DNA of 64,000 bases, from assembly GCF_024614185.1 (NCBI RefSeq), contig NZ_JAHTLF010000013.1, positions 488,870 to 552,869 of the forward strand, read 5' to 3'. This stretch comes from Nocardioides carbamazepini. GTDB lineage: Bacteria; Actinomycetota; Actinomycetes; Propionibacteriales; Nocardioidaceae. A program made the translations under genes and the position numbers. Of the stretch, positions 8,193 to 16,884 are shown one piece after another. Within the stretch, counting starts at the first letter, position 1, and each line of letters opens with the position of its first letter. The notes beneath the pieces are model-generated. The model ran no database searches. It was given only the letters and a program-made list of their open reading frames with translations, and was not told the DNA's origin.

Positions 8193-9272
8193 CTACCGGC
8201 CCGCGGACACCAACCCGTCCGCTGCGCGGTCCGCGGTCTCCTGCTCGTGGACGACACCGGTGAGCTGGACCGCCTCCCGCACCCGGCGGTGGGCGACGTC
8301 GAACGGGTCGACGACCCGCTCGAGCACCCGGCGTACCGGCGGGGCGGCCAGGAGGAGGGCGACGCCCACGCCGATCCCGACCGCGGCGAGGAGGCCCGAC
8401 CAGGGCCGGTCCTGGGCCCAGGCGACGAAGCCGAGATACTCCAGCTCCTTCACCGCGAAGCCGTGGAAGAGGTAGACGACGAGCGTCGCGCCGCCCATCC
8501 GGCTGAACCAGCCGCCGACCCGCGGCACCAGGGTCAGCCAGGCGAGCGCGCCCGCGGCTCCGGCCAGCAGCACCAGCAGCCGGGTGACGATAGCCGTGGA
8601 CGTGGGGTCGTCGAGGAGGGCGAAGGGCCGGTAGTAGAGGTAGGGCCGGCTCGCCCACTGGTCGAACGAGGCGGCGAGCAGGCCGAGCACGGCGAAGGTC
8701 GCGAGGCCGAGCAGCGCGGGGAACCGGCCGCGCAGCCACTCCAGCGCCTCGGGTGTGGTCTTCAGGCCGAGCACGAAGAACGGCAGGAAGCCGAGGACCC
8801 GGGGCGCGTCCAGCCAGCGCGTCCAGTCGCCCTCCAGGAAGCCGCCGGCGACGCAGATCCCGACGGCGACGAGCACACCGCCCCACAGCGGCCGGAAGAG
8901 CGGGGTGGCGAGGCGCCAGGCGACCATGGCGAGCAGGTACCACAGCGGGAAGTGCGGGTCGGTCCACAGGTCCCAGAGCCGCTCACCTCCCACGTTGATC
9001 CGGAACCAGGCGAGCGCGCCCTCGAACAGGAGGTAGGGCACGAGCAGCGTCGTGACCAGCTGCCAGAGCCGGGTCGCGCTGTAGCGGAAGCCACGGGAGA
9101 GGTAGCCGGAGAGGAAGACGAAGGCCGGCATGTGCCACAGGTAGACGAAGTCGTAGAGGCGCCCGCCGGGGCCGTCGGCGGGCAGCAGCGCGAGCAGGTG
9201 CCCGACCACGACGAGCGTGACCAGGCCCATCTTCGCGTTGTCGAGCCACGGGTCCCGAGTAGGTGAGGCCAT
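8193..9272 (-). CDS. Acyltransferase-3 family membrane protein
   Basis: Polytopic acyltransferase of the Acyl_transf_3 superfamily, which transfers acyl groups to surface glycans or similar acceptors. It starts MASPTRDPWLDNAKMGLVTLVVVGHLL, containing the conserved His in TM1 after a DNAK motif. A second motif, YLWHMPAFVFLSGYLS, follows, then about eight more hydrophobic segments. The ATG at 9272 is chosen because it places DNAK near the N-terminus as in relatives; an in-frame TTG at 9320 would add 16 residues. The acceptor is unknown. Confidence 0.8.
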   Translation of the reverse strand: MASPTRDPWLDNAKMGLVTLVVVGHLLALLPADGPGGRLYDFVYLWHMPAFVFLSGYLSRGFRYSATRLWQLVTTLLVPYLLFEGALAWFRINVGGERLWDLWTDPHFPLWYLLAMVAWRLATPLFRPLWGGVLVAVGICVAGGFLEGDWTRWLDAPRVLGFLPFFVLGLKTTPEALEWLRGRFPALLGLATFAVLGLLAASFDQWASRPYLYYRPFALLDDPTSTAIVTRLLVLLAGAAGALAWLTLVPRVGGWFSRMGGATLVVYLFHGFAVKELEYLGFVAWAQDRPWSGLLAAVGIGVGVALLLAAPPVRRVLERVVDPFDVAHRRVREAVQLTGVVHEQETADRAADGLVSAGR

Positions 9273-9344
9273 CACTCCTTGGTACCCGAACCGCCTGTGC
9301 GGAGACCAAGTGTCTGACAACCCGGCGCTGAGAGCCGGCCCGGT

Positions 9345-10370
9345 TCAGTCCGCGACGAGCCCCAGGCGGAGGTACTCCGCGGCGTAGGTGCCGCTGAGCA
9401 GCAGCGAGGCGTAGCGGGCGACCTCACCGGTCGCCTCGGAGGCGACGTGCTCGATCCGGACGTCGTGGCTGCGGGCCGCGTCCTCGAGGCGCTGGCGCTG
9501 GTCACGGACCACCGCGTCGTCGACGCCGTCGTCGAGCATGACCAGCACCGGCCGACGATCGCCCGTGCCGTCGGCGACCGGGTCGGCGAACACGTTGCGC
9601 GGGCGCGCCGCCTCCACGACCGGGAGAAGGTGCTCGGCGTCACCCGCGAGCGCCGTGCGTCCCGAGGTGCGCCGGATCGACTCCGCGATCCGGCGCGCGG
9701 CCCGGGCGGCGAGGACCGAGCCACCCCAGACCAGCGGCGCCGCGTCGGCGAGCGAGATGGCGAGCATCTTCGCGGGGTTGATGGAGATGTCGCGGTGGGG
9801 CGAGCACCCGATCGCCACCGTGTCGAGGGCGTCGGCGACGGCCTCGGGGTCGGCCGTCGGGCCGAGGTGCACCTGGTCGAGGAAGGACAGCATCGCGACG
9901 GCCGTGGCGAGCTGGTCGCCGGTGCTCGTGGGCAGCAGCGTGGTCCAGCGACCGGTGGCGTGCTCCGCGACGACGGACCCGGGCGGCGCGGCGACCACGA
10001 GCTGGCAGCCGCGGCGCGCCGCCTCGGCCACGGCGAGGGCGGTGCCGGGGTCGCCGCCCTCGGGGGCGAGCACGACGACCAGGTCGAGACTGCCGGCCCA
10101 CCCGGGCAGGGACGGGGACGGCCACGCCACGAAGGGCACCGGACAGAACGGCTCGAGCACGGCCCGCAGCAGCCGGGAGTCCGGGCCGGCCGCGATCACC
10201 GCGCGAGGGCGGGACTCGATCGAGCGGGAGACCGCCTCGGCGATCGCGTCCGCGCAGCCACCGACCTCGCGGCGTACCCGCGCACCGGCCTCGGCCAGCG
10301 TCCGGAGCCGGAGGCCGCCGGCGGCGAGCGCCGTCTCGTCGTCCAGCCGGGACTCGTCGAACCAGACCAT
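9345..10370 (-). CDS. SIS-domain protein, phosphoglucose/phosphomannose isomerase-like
   Basis: 341-residue sugar-isomerase-like protein corresponding in position to mycobacterial Rv3256c. It starts MVWFDESRLDDETALA and contains an SIS-like Rossmann region (IAAGPDSRLLRAVLEPF, DLVVVLAPEGGDPGTALAVAEAA) and a second half (ISINPAKMLAISLADAAPLVWGGSV) resembling bifunctional phosphoglucose/phosphomannose isomerases. Likely links fructose-6-phosphate with mannose-6-phosphate for the neighbouring manB, though a binding or regulatory role cannot be excluded. It lies 23 bp downstream of the Trm112-like gene in one transcription unit. Confidence 0.75.
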   Translation of the reverse strand: MVWFDESRLDDETALAAGGLRLRTLAEAGARVRREVGGCADAIAEAVSRSIESRPRAVIAAGPDSRLLRAVLEPFCPVPFVAWPSPSLPGWAGSLDLVVVLAPEGGDPGTALAVAEAARRGCQLVVAAPPGSVVAEHATGRWTTLLPTSTGDQLATAVAMLSFLDQVHLGPTADPEAVADALDTVAIGCSPHRDISINPAKMLAISLADAAPLVWGGSVLAARAARRIAESIRRTSGRTALAGDAEHLLPVVEAARPRNVFADPVADGTGDRRPVLVMLDDGVDDAVVRDQRQRLEDAARSHDVRIEHVASEATGEVARYASLLLSGTYAAEYLRLGLVAD

Positions 10371-10393
10371 CGGGGCGCTCCTTCGTCCCGCCC

Positions 10394-10570
10394 TCAGGCG
10401 GGCTTGCGGGCCTCGTCGACCAGCAGGACCGGGATCCCGTCGCGGACCGGGTAGACCAGGCCGCAGCCGCCGCAGGCCAGCTCGGGCACGTCGGTCAGCG
10501 TCAGCTCCCCCTTGCAGGCCGGGCAGACGATGATCGCGAGCAGCTCCGGGGAGATCTCCGCCGCGCTCAC
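10394..10570 (-). CDS. Trm112-family small zinc-binding protein
   Basis: 58-residue protein not usually called because of its length. Translation gives MSAAEISPELLAIIVCPACKG, then ACGGCGLVYPVRDGIPVLLVDEAR. The two Cys pairs (CPAC, CGGC) and the YPV-RDGIPVLL ending are typical of Trm112/YcaR-like proteins. The GTG start overlaps the manB stop (GTGA), so it is translationally coupled. In actinobacteria this small gene conservatively sits between manB and the SIS gene; the partner it activates is unknown. Confidence 0.88.
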   Translation of the reverse strand: MSAAEISPELLAIIVCPACKGELTLTDVPELACGGCGLVYPVRDGIPVLLVDEARKPA

Positions 10571-11952
10571 CTGCTGCTCCGGATGGTCGCCAGGACCTCG
10601 TCACGGACTCGGATCATGGTGGACTCGTCCCTTCCTTCGGTGTTGAGCCGCAGCAGCGGCTCGGTGTTGGAGGCACGCACGTTGAACGCCCAGTCGGCAT
10701 GGCCGACGCTGAGCCCGTCGAGCTTGTCGATGGTGACGCCCTCCTGGCCGCCGTACGTCGCCTCCAGCTCCGCGAGCACGGCGCCCTGGTCGGCGACGGT
10801 GCTGTTGATCTCGCCACTGAGCGGGTAGCGGGCGTAGGCCGCGAGCAGCTCGGAGAGCGGTCGTTCGGTCTCCGCGAGCGCCGCCATCGCGTGCAGCGCG
10901 GCGAGCATGCCGGAGTCGGCGCGCCAGAAGTCGCGGAAGTAGAAGTGGCCGCTGTGCTCGCCGCCGAAGATGGCGTCGGTCTCGGCCATGGTGGCCTTGA
11001 TGTAGGAGTGTCCGACCCGGGTCCGGACCGGCGTGCCGCCGAGCTCGGTGACGATCTCGGGGACGGCACGCGAGGTGATCAGGTTGTGGATCACCGTGGC
11101 ACCGGGCTCCTTCGCGAGCTCACGCGCCGCGATCAGCGCGGTGAGCGTGGACGGCGAGACCAGCTCGCCCCGCTCGTCCACCAGGAAGCAGCGGTCGGCG
11201 TCGCCGTCGAAGGCCAGCCCGATGTCGGCCCGCTCCGAGACGACCGCCTTCTGCAGGTCGACCAGGTTGGCGGGCTCGATCGGGTTCGCCTCGTGGTTGG
11301 GGAAGGTGCCGTCGAGCTCGAAGTACATCGGCACCATCTCGACCTGTCCGGCGAGACGGCCGAAGACTGCCGGCGCCGTGTGCCCGGCCATGCCGTTGCC
11401 CGCGTCGACGACCACCTTCAACCGGCGGCCGACGACCGGGGCCAGCGCGAGCAGGTGCGCGGCGTACGCCTGGAGCACGTCGTGGGAGCTGATCGATCCC
11501 GACCGGTCCGCCCCACTGGTCGAGCCCGAGGCGCCGGCGGCGACCCGGTCGCGGATCTCGGCGAGGCCGCTCTCCACACCGACCGGCTGCGCCAGCGCCC
11601 GGCACATCTTGATGCCGTTGTACTGCGCCGGGTTGTGGCTCGCCGTGAACATCGCGCCCGGCAGGTCGAGGTGGCCGGAGGCGAAGTAGAGCTGGTCGGT
11701 CGAGGCCAGTCCGATCATCGTGACGTCGGCGCCGGCCGAGGTCGCGCCGTCGGCGAAGGCACCCGCCAGCGCCGGCGAGCTGGGGCGCATGTCGTAGCCG
11801 ATCACCATCGCCTCGACGCCGAGCACGTCGACGTACGCGGCTCCGGTCGCCCGTGCCAGCTCCTCGTCGAGCTGCTCCCCGACGATGCCACGCACGTCGT
11901 AGGCCTTGAAGACCTTGCTCAGGTTGTCAGAGGACGTCGTGCCACCGGCCAT
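10567..11952 (-). CDS. manB: Phosphomannomutase/phosphoglucomutase
   Basis: 461-residue alpha-D-phosphohexomutase interconverting mannose-6-phosphate and mannose-1-phosphate, the precursor for GDP-mannose. Key motifs are the phosphoserine loop FTASHNP (Ser105), metal loop DGDADR (Asp249, Asp251, Asp253), sugar loop GEHSGHFYF and C-terminal phosphate-binding RASNTEP. The length and order are canonical. It overlaps the Trm112-like gene and lies 9 bp downstream of the MFS gene. manC at 25.4 kb supplies the next step (GDP-mannose formation), although it is a separate unit here. Confidence 0.95.
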   Translation of the reverse strand: MAGGTTSSDNLSKVFKAYDVRGIVGEQLDEELARATGAAYVDVLGVEAMVIGYDMRPSSPALAGAFADGATSAGADVTMIGLASTDQLYFASGHLDLPGAMFTASHNPAQYNGIKMCRALAQPVGVESGLAEIRDRVAAGASGSTSGADRSGSISSHDVLQAYAAHLLALAPVVGRRLKVVVDAGNGMAGHTAPAVFGRLAGQVEMVPMYFELDGTFPNHEANPIEPANLVDLQKAVVSERADIGLAFDGDADRCFLVDERGELVSPSTLTALIAARELAKEPGATVIHNLITSRAVPEIVTELGGTPVRTRVGHSYIKATMAETDAIFGGEHSGHFYFRDFWRADSGMLAALHAMAALAETERPLSELLAAYARYPLSGEINSTVADQGAVLAELEATYGGQEGVTIDKLDGLSVGHADWAFNVRASNTEPLLRLNTEGRDESTMIRVRDEVLATIRSSR

Positions 11953-11961
11953 GCCGCGACC

Positions 11962-13269
11962 CTAGCGGAGGCCCGGCCCGGATCCACCGATGGCTGCCTG
12001 CTGCAGGTCCGTACCCGTGCCGAAGTCACGGCGGCGAAGACCGGTGCCGGCGGCGAGAACGAGGCTGACGAGGAGCAGCACGGCGGCGCCGGCCAAGGCC
12101 GTCGGCACGTCGACGAGGTCGGCCGTGAGGCCGCCGAGGACGGCACCGAAGGGGGTGCCGCCCCAGGCGATCATGCGGGCGGTGGTGTTGACCCGCGCCT
12201 GGAGGTGATCGGGGGTCACGCGTTGGCGGGCGGCGATGCCGTTGAGGATCACCAGCGTGTTCGAGAAGGCCCACCCCAGAAGCAGTGCCAGCACCGCGGG
12301 GTAGGGCGGAACGGCGGCCAGGCCGGCAACCGTGGGGACGCCGAGCGCCAAGCCGCCGAGCGTGAGCCAGCCGGTGGGGACCCGGCGCGACATCCACGGG
12401 AGTGCGCTCGCCGCGAGGAAGCCACCGGCGGCGACCATCGCGAGCATCACGCCGTAGGAGCGCCCCTCGGCCGCCACATCGAGCTCTCCGACCGCGAGCA
12501 CGACCAGCAGAGCGGTGACCGCCCCGCCGGTGACGGAGTTGCCGATCCCGACGAGCGTGAGGTCGCGCACGGTCGGTTGGCGCAGCACGAACCGCAGTCC
12601 TTCGGCGATGTCGGCGCGCAGCGTGGCACGGACCGGACGCTCCCCGCGGGTGGCCTGGGCCACGTGCGGCCCCATCGGGGCGGCGATGGTCACCACCAGC
12701 GCGGCCGCGACGACGTAGGACACAGCGTCGACGCTCAGGGCCTGCGCCGCACCGAGCCAGGCGACCAGGAGCCCACCCAGGGCGGGGGCGGCGACGGAGA
12801 CCAGGGTCGAGCTCGTCCAGACGAGGCTGTTGGCCGCGACGATGCGCTCGCGGCCCACGATCGCCGGCAACGCACCGAACGCGGCGGCGTCGAACCAGAC
12901 GAAGGAGGTCGCGAGCACCAGCGCCACGGCGAGCGCGTGTGCGGGCGTCAGCAGATCGGCGGCGTGCGCGATCGGCACTGTCGCCAGTGCCGTCGCGGAG
13001 GTCAGCTGCGCGGCCACCATCAACCGGCGCCGGGACACCCGGTCGGCGACGGCGCCGGCGATCAGCCCGAACAGGAGGTACGGCGCCACCTGCGCTGCTG
13101 CGACGAGTGCGGTCAGGAATGCCGAGCCGGACAACCGCAGGACGAGCAGGGGCATCGCGACCCCGGTCACCGCCGAGCCGGCGACCGCGGTCACGCGTGC
13201 CGCGGTGAACAGCAGCAGAGCGCGATCCCGGTGCAGCCGGTCGGCGGTGACCGGAGTCGCGGCACTCAC
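11962..13269 (-). CDS. MFS transporter, EntS-like exporter
   Basis: 435-residue major facilitator with about 12 hydrophobic segments. The conserved loop between TM2 and TM3 reads GAVADRVSRRRLM. Overall resemblance is to the MFS_3/EntS group that exports siderophores or drugs. Its GTG start overlaps the stop of the upstream iron-type receptor gene (GTGA), so it is part of the metal-uptake cassette; export of the cognate siderophore is the simplest reading but is inference. Only 9 bp separate it from manB, so readthrough into manB is likely. Confidence 0.82.
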   Translation of the reverse strand: MSAATPVTADRLHRDRALLLFTAARVTAVAGSAVTGVAMPLLVLRLSGSAFLTALVAAAQVAPYLLFGLIAGAVADRVSRRRLMVAAQLTSATALATVPIAHAADLLTPAHALAVALVLATSFVWFDAAAFGALPAIVGRERIVAANSLVWTSSTLVSVAAPALGGLLVAWLGAAQALSVDAVSYVVAAALVVTIAAPMGPHVAQATRGERPVRATLRADIAEGLRFVLRQPTVRDLTLVGIGNSVTGGAVTALLVVLAVGELDVAAEGRSYGVMLAMVAAGGFLAASALPWMSRRVPTGWLTLGGLALGVPTVAGLAAVPPYPAVLALLLGWAFSNTLVILNGIAARQRVTPDHLQARVNTTARMIAWGGTPFGAVLGGLTADLVDVPTALAGAAVLLLVSLVLAAGTGLRRRDFGTGTDLQQAAIGGSGPGLR

Positions 13270-14291
13270 TCGTGCAGACCCTCGGCCACGACACGCACGC
13301 CCTCGATCGCCGACAGGGTGCCGGGCTGGACGAAGGTGTTGTCCACGGCGACGAGACGGCCTTCGCGCACGGCGGCGGTCTCGCGGAACGTCGAGGTGAG
13401 GTACTCGATGCTCTCCTGCTCGTGCGCCTCGTTGTTGACGGAGAAGACGAAGGCGTCGGGGTCCTTGGCCAGCACGGACTCAGGGCCGACCTCGGCGGCG
13501 AAGAAGTCGGAGAACAGGCCGCCGTCGTCATCGAAGACGCTCTCACCGCCGGCGAGCCGCAGGACGTCGATCTCGATGGCGCCGCCGATCGCGTAGAGCT
13601 TGCCGCCCTCGACGTACACCTGGGCCGCGCGCACCGGCACCTGGTTCTCGAGCGTCCCGGCGATCTCCGCCAGCTCGGCGCGGGCGGCGGCCTCGAGCTC
13701 GGCGGCGCGCTCCTGCACACCGAACACCTGCCCGAGGATCTCCAGGTCGGTGAAGGTGTCCTCGACCGTGCCCTCCGAGCGGCGCTCGACACACCCCCCG
13801 GTGGCGACCAGGCTCGTAGCACCGAGACCCTCGAGGTCGTCGTACCCGGCGAACCCCATCTCGGTGTTGAACTCGTACTCGGTGCCGCTGAGTACGAGAT
13901 CAGGGGTCCGGGAGATGAGCGTCTCCTTGTCTGGCGGGGCATCGCTGCTGATGGAGGGGATCGCCTCGACCTGCGCGGACAGCTCGGGACTGGGCTCGCC
14001 CAGCGCGTCCTGCGCTTGGGCGACGACACGGTCCCCGACCCCGAGCTGGATCAGCAGCTCGGTGATGCTGGGGTGGAGACTGACCACCCGTTCCGGTGCG
14101 GCGTGGACGGTCACGTCGCGTCCACAGTTGCTGATCTCGACCGGGTACGACGCGTCGCTCGGCGACGGCGCCGCCTGGTCGTCGCTCCGGGTGACATTGC
14201 CGCAGCCGGTCGCGAGCAGTGCTATCGCCGCGACCGATGCGGTCGTCGCGAAAGGAGCGCGGAGGCGCGCTGGGGGCAGGGACCGGGACAT
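13266..14291 (-). CDS. Iron/siderophore-type ABC receptor lipoprotein (FecB/BtuF-like)
   Basis: 341-residue type III substrate-binding protein. A signal peptide ends in LLATGC (Cys30), so it is a lipoprotein. The mature domain begins with the conserved PERVVSLHPSITELLIQLGVGDRVV, followed by a second lobe at about residue 170 onward and the LAKDPDAFVFSVN region, as in FecB/BtuF/FepB-type receptors. AAGGAG lies 7 nt before the ATG. The ligand may be a ferric siderophore, haem or cobalamin; the MFS exporter next door and the Fur-like box favour iron. Confidence 0.87.
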   Translation of the reverse strand: MSRSLPPARLRAPFATTASVAAIALLATGCGNVTRSDDQAAPSPSDASYPVEISNCGRDVTVHAAPERVVSLHPSITELLIQLGVGDRVVAQAQDALGEPSPELSAQVEAIPSISSDAPPDKETLISRTPDLVLSGTEYEFNTEMGFAGYDDLEGLGATSLVATGGCVERRSEGTVEDTFTDLEILGQVFGVQERAAELEAAARAELAEIAGTLENQVPVRAAQVYVEGGKLYAIGGAIEIDVLRLAGGESVFDDDGGLFSDFFAAEVGPESVLAKDPDAFVFSVNNEAHEQESIEYLTSTFRETAAVREGRLVAVDNTFVQPGTLSAIEGVRVVAEGLHE

Positions 14292-14356
14292 GGTGGTTCT
14301 CCTTGTTTCTCGTTGTCTTCTCGACGCGGGGTGGCGGCGGAGTGGGCGAGCCGGGA

Positions 14357-15160
14357 TCAGTGAGCGGCGGGCGAGCGGCGGGAGACCGCGATCAGGGGTC
14401 GCCGGGTGCGGGGGTGGGTCAGCACGTCGCACGCGACGCCGTACACGTCCTCGACGCGGGCCGGGGTCAGCACCTCGCTCGGGCGGCCCTGGGCGACGAG
14501 CCGGCCGTCTGCGAGCAGGGCGATGCGGTCGCAGTAGGTCGCGGCAAGCGTGAGGTCGTGCAACGCCACGACGCAGGTGAGGTCGAGCGACGTGACCAGC
14601 TCGAGCAGCTCGATCGTGTGGCTGACGTCGAGGTGGTTGGTCGGTTCGTCGAGCAGCAGGACCTGTGGCTCCTGGCACAGTGCCCGGGCGAGCAGCACGC
14701 GCTGACGCTCGCCGCCCGACAACGTGGGGAACGCGCGATCGGCCAGGTGGGCTCCGCCGACGCGATCCAGGCAGATGCGGGCGAGCTCGCCGTGACCGCG
14801 GCGCCCATCCCGCCGACGAGGATGCGGGATGCGCCCCAGCAGCACGACCTCGAGGACGGTCAGCTCGAGGTCGACCGCATGGTCCTGGGTGAGGACGGCG
14901 CAACGCTGCGCCAGTTCCCGCGGCCGGGTGGTCGCGACGTCGAGCCCGGCCGTGCGCACCGTCCCTGCCGTCGGTCGCACCACGCCGTACGCAGCGCGCA
15001 GCAAGGTCGACTTCCCGCTGCCGTTGGGGCCGAGCAGCCCGACCATCTCGCCGACGTCCGCCTGCAGCGAGACGCCGTGCAGAACCTGCTTCCCGCCCAG
15101 TGCGACATCGAGCTCGTGGATCTCCAACCCGCCGAGGGTGCTCTGTGCCGGGCCCTTCAT
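14357..15160 (-). CDS. Iron/siderophore-type ABC ATPase (FecE-like)
   Basis: 267-residue single-domain ATPase of the FecE/BtuD class. Walker A GPNGSGKST spans residues 44-52, the signature is LSGGERQR, Walker B is QVLLLDEPTNHLD and the switch His is in VVALHDLTLA. The ATG overlaps the permease stop (ATGA). A 65-bp gap separates it from the receptor gene, which has its own strong ribosome binding site. It powers the permease encoded immediately upstream. Confidence 0.92.
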   Translation of the reverse strand: MKGPAQSTLGGLEIHELDVALGGKQVLHGVSLQADVGEMVGLLGPNGSGKSTLLRAAYGVVRPTAGTVRTAGLDVATTRPRELAQRCAVLTQDHAVDLELTVLEVVLLGRIPHPRRRDGRRGHGELARICLDRVGGAHLADRAFPTLSGGERQRVLLARALCQEPQVLLLDEPTNHLDVSHTIELLELVTSLDLTCVVALHDLTLAATYCDRIALLADGRLVAQGRPSEVLTPARVEDVYGVACDVLTHPRTRRPLIAVSRRSPAAH

Positions 15161-16272
15161 GCCACACTCCCGGTCGGTCGCCGACGCAGGAGCCAGAGGA
15201 AGAACGGCGCCCCGACCAGGGCGGTGACCACCCCGACCGGAAGCTCGCGCGGTGCCGCCGCGGTTCGCGCGACGGTATCGACCACGACGAGCAGCATCGC
15301 CCCGACGATCATCGCGACGGGCAGCAGGCGCCGGTGATCGGCGCCGACGAGAAGGCGGCACACGTGCGGCACCACCATGCCCACGAAGCCGATGCCTCCC
15401 GCGACGGCGACCACGCTGCCGACCAGGACCGACGTGACGAGAAGGGTCTCGATCCTGAACCGGGTGACGTCGACCCCCAGTGAGGTCGCCGTCTCGTCGC
15501 CGGTCATCACCGCGTTGAGGCGGTCGGTGCGCCGCAGGGCGTACGCCGCCCCGAGCCCCAACGCGATCGCCGGCAGCGGGAGCGTCCCCCAGTCGGCCGA
15601 GGAGATGCTGCCGAGGAGGAAGAAGAGGATGCTGGGCAGCTTGCCGTGCTCCGCCGTCACGGTCAGCCAGCTGGTGAGGGCGCTGAACAGATAGGACAGG
15701 GCGACCCCGGCCAGCACCAGGCGAAGCGACTCGATGCGACCTCCCCGCGATGCCAGGACGTACACGAGAACGCCCGCCAGGGCCGCGCCGCCGAACGCCG
15801 AGCCCGTCACGAACAGGCCGGGAACGCCGGCGCCCAGGACCAGCCCGATCACGGCACCGAGTGCGGCCCCGGACGACGCTCCCAGCACGTACGGGTCCGC
15901 CAACGGGTTGCGGATCACGGCCTGAAGGATCACGCCGACCAGCGCCAACGCCGCGCCGACCACCGCCGCCAGCAGCACTCGCGGCGTCCGGAACGACCAC
16001 ACGATGCGGTCCTCGACCACGCTCCAGCTGGCGACGTGCTCACCCGGCAGGAGATGAGCCCCCAGGATCCGCACCGTCGTCTCGGGCCGCACCCCTGCCG
16101 CCCCGAGACCGACACTCACCACCATCGCGACCGCGAGGGTGGCGCCGAGCACCATGACGACGAGCCAGAACGGCGGGCGCGATCGCAGCGACGACCGGCG
16201 CGCGCCGAGCGCGGCGGACGGGCGCGCCATCGCGGGCGCGGACTGCTCGAGGGGCGGGGAGGACCGAGGCAT
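15157..16272 (-). CDS. Iron/siderophore-type ABC permease (FecCD family)
   Basis: 371-residue FecCD-family permease with about ten hydrophobic segments. Family motifs include RTPRVLLAAVVGAALALVG, IRNPLADPYVLGASSGAALG and GFVGMVVPHVCRLLVG. The gene encodes a single permease, so a homodimer is expected. It is the first gene of the receptor-ATPase-permease-exporter cassette. The ATG at 16272 is immediately preceded by the Fur-like dyad; a downstream in-frame ATG (MARPSAAL) is a possible alternative. Confidence 0.9.
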   Translation of the reverse strand: MPRSSPPLEQSAPAMARPSAALGARRSSLRSRPPFWLVVMVLGATLAVAMVVSVGLGAAGVRPETTVRILGAHLLPGEHVASWSVVEDRIVWSFRTPRVLLAAVVGAALALVGVILQAVIRNPLADPYVLGASSGAALGAVIGLVLGAGVPGLFVTGSAFGGAALAGVLVYVLASRGGRIESLRLVLAGVALSYLFSALTSWLTVTAEHGKLPSILFFLLGSISSADWGTLPLPAIALGLGAAYALRRTDRLNAVMTGDETATSLGVDVTRFRIETLLVTSVLVGSVVAVAGGIGFVGMVVPHVCRLLVGADHRRLLPVAMIVGAMLLVVVDTVARTAAAPRELPVGVVTALVGAPFFLWLLRRRPTGSVA

Positions 16273-16275
16273 AGT

Positions 16276-16302
16276 TGCAAATGATAACCATTCCCAATTT
16301 GA
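16276..16302 (-). promoter_or_regulatory. Fur-family-like dyad and probable promoter of the metal-uptake cassette
   Basis: An AT-rich island in otherwise GC-rich DNA lies directly before the permease ATG. Read on the minus strand it contains AATGGTTATCATT, an interrupted dyad with AATG/CATT arms, close to the Fur/Zur-type core AATGATAATCATT. TATCAT within it could be a -10 element ending about 8 nt before the ATG, which would make the transcript leaderless. No convincing -35 is seen. Metal-dependent repression is inferred from motif and context; it does not match the IdeR/DtxR consensus. Confidence 0.45.
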
Positions 16303-16455
16303 GCCTCAGCCAGGGGCCCGCACAGCGACGCGCGGGGCCACCGCGCGACTCGCCTCCCCCGGGGTCCGCCGGGTCGTGTCGCCACGTGGCCCGACCGTCC
16401 CGATGGACCCGCCGCGGCACCTCACGACCGACGAACCACCGCCGGCCGACCCGGC

Positions 16456-16833
16456 TCAGTCAGTGGTGAGCATGCGGAGATGGCCCTTGCGCGCCACCTC
16501 ACGCCCCGCCTCGCGGGGCGGCTCGACAGGCTCGCGACGCACGGGACGCGCCGCCTCGCGGACGGCGTCGGCGAGGGCGAGCAGATCGTCGTTGCTGGGG
16601 CCCTGCTGCTGGTTGCCGAGCGCGAGCCGGAGGACCTCCCAGCCCCGAGGGGCGGAGAGTCGCTCGCTGTGCACGTCGCACAGGTCGTAGGCATGCGGCT
16701 CGGCGTACGTCGCCAGGGGTCCGAGCACGGCGGTGGAGTCGGCGTAGACGTAGGTGAGCGTGGCAACGGCGCGGCGGGCACAGGCTGTGCGCGAGCAGGT
16801 CCGCAGGCTCCGCGGGGCCGGGTTCGCACTCAC
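16456..16833 (-). CDS. DUF3499 protein
   Basis: 125-residue actinobacteria-specific protein of unknown function, the counterpart of mycobacterial Rv3258c. Family hallmarks: CSRTACARRAVATLTYVYAD near the N-terminus, LGPLATYAEPHAYDLCDVHSERL, then APRGWEVLRL. Cys13, Cys18 and Cys52 with His55 could form a metal site. GTG start. In mycobacteria this gene is next to manB; here the metal-uptake cassette separates them. Confidence 0.9.
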   Translation of the reverse strand: MSANPAPRSLRTCSRTACARRAVATLTYVYADSTAVLGPLATYAEPHAYDLCDVHSERLSAPRGWEVLRLALGNQQQGPSNDDLLALADAVREAARPVRREPVEPPREAGREVARKGHLRMLTTD

Positions 16834-16884
16834 GGCGCAGACGCTACCGCCCTCCCGGGTGATCGGTGGCTAGGCTCGCTGGTC

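Noticed and set aside
7155..9266. A 703-codon plus-strand frame opposite the DUF808 and acyltransferase genes.
   Set aside because: It runs antisense across two recognisable membrane proteins and has a composition typical of shadow frames.
9343..9356. A GTTCAGTCCGCG match to the 32-bp repeat core.
   Set aside because: It is a single 12-bp match within the end of the SIS-protein gene with no period, so probably chance.
16276..16302. An IdeR/DtxR iron box.
   Set aside because: The sequence does not fit TTAGGTTAG-type half-sites; a Fur-like dyad fits better.
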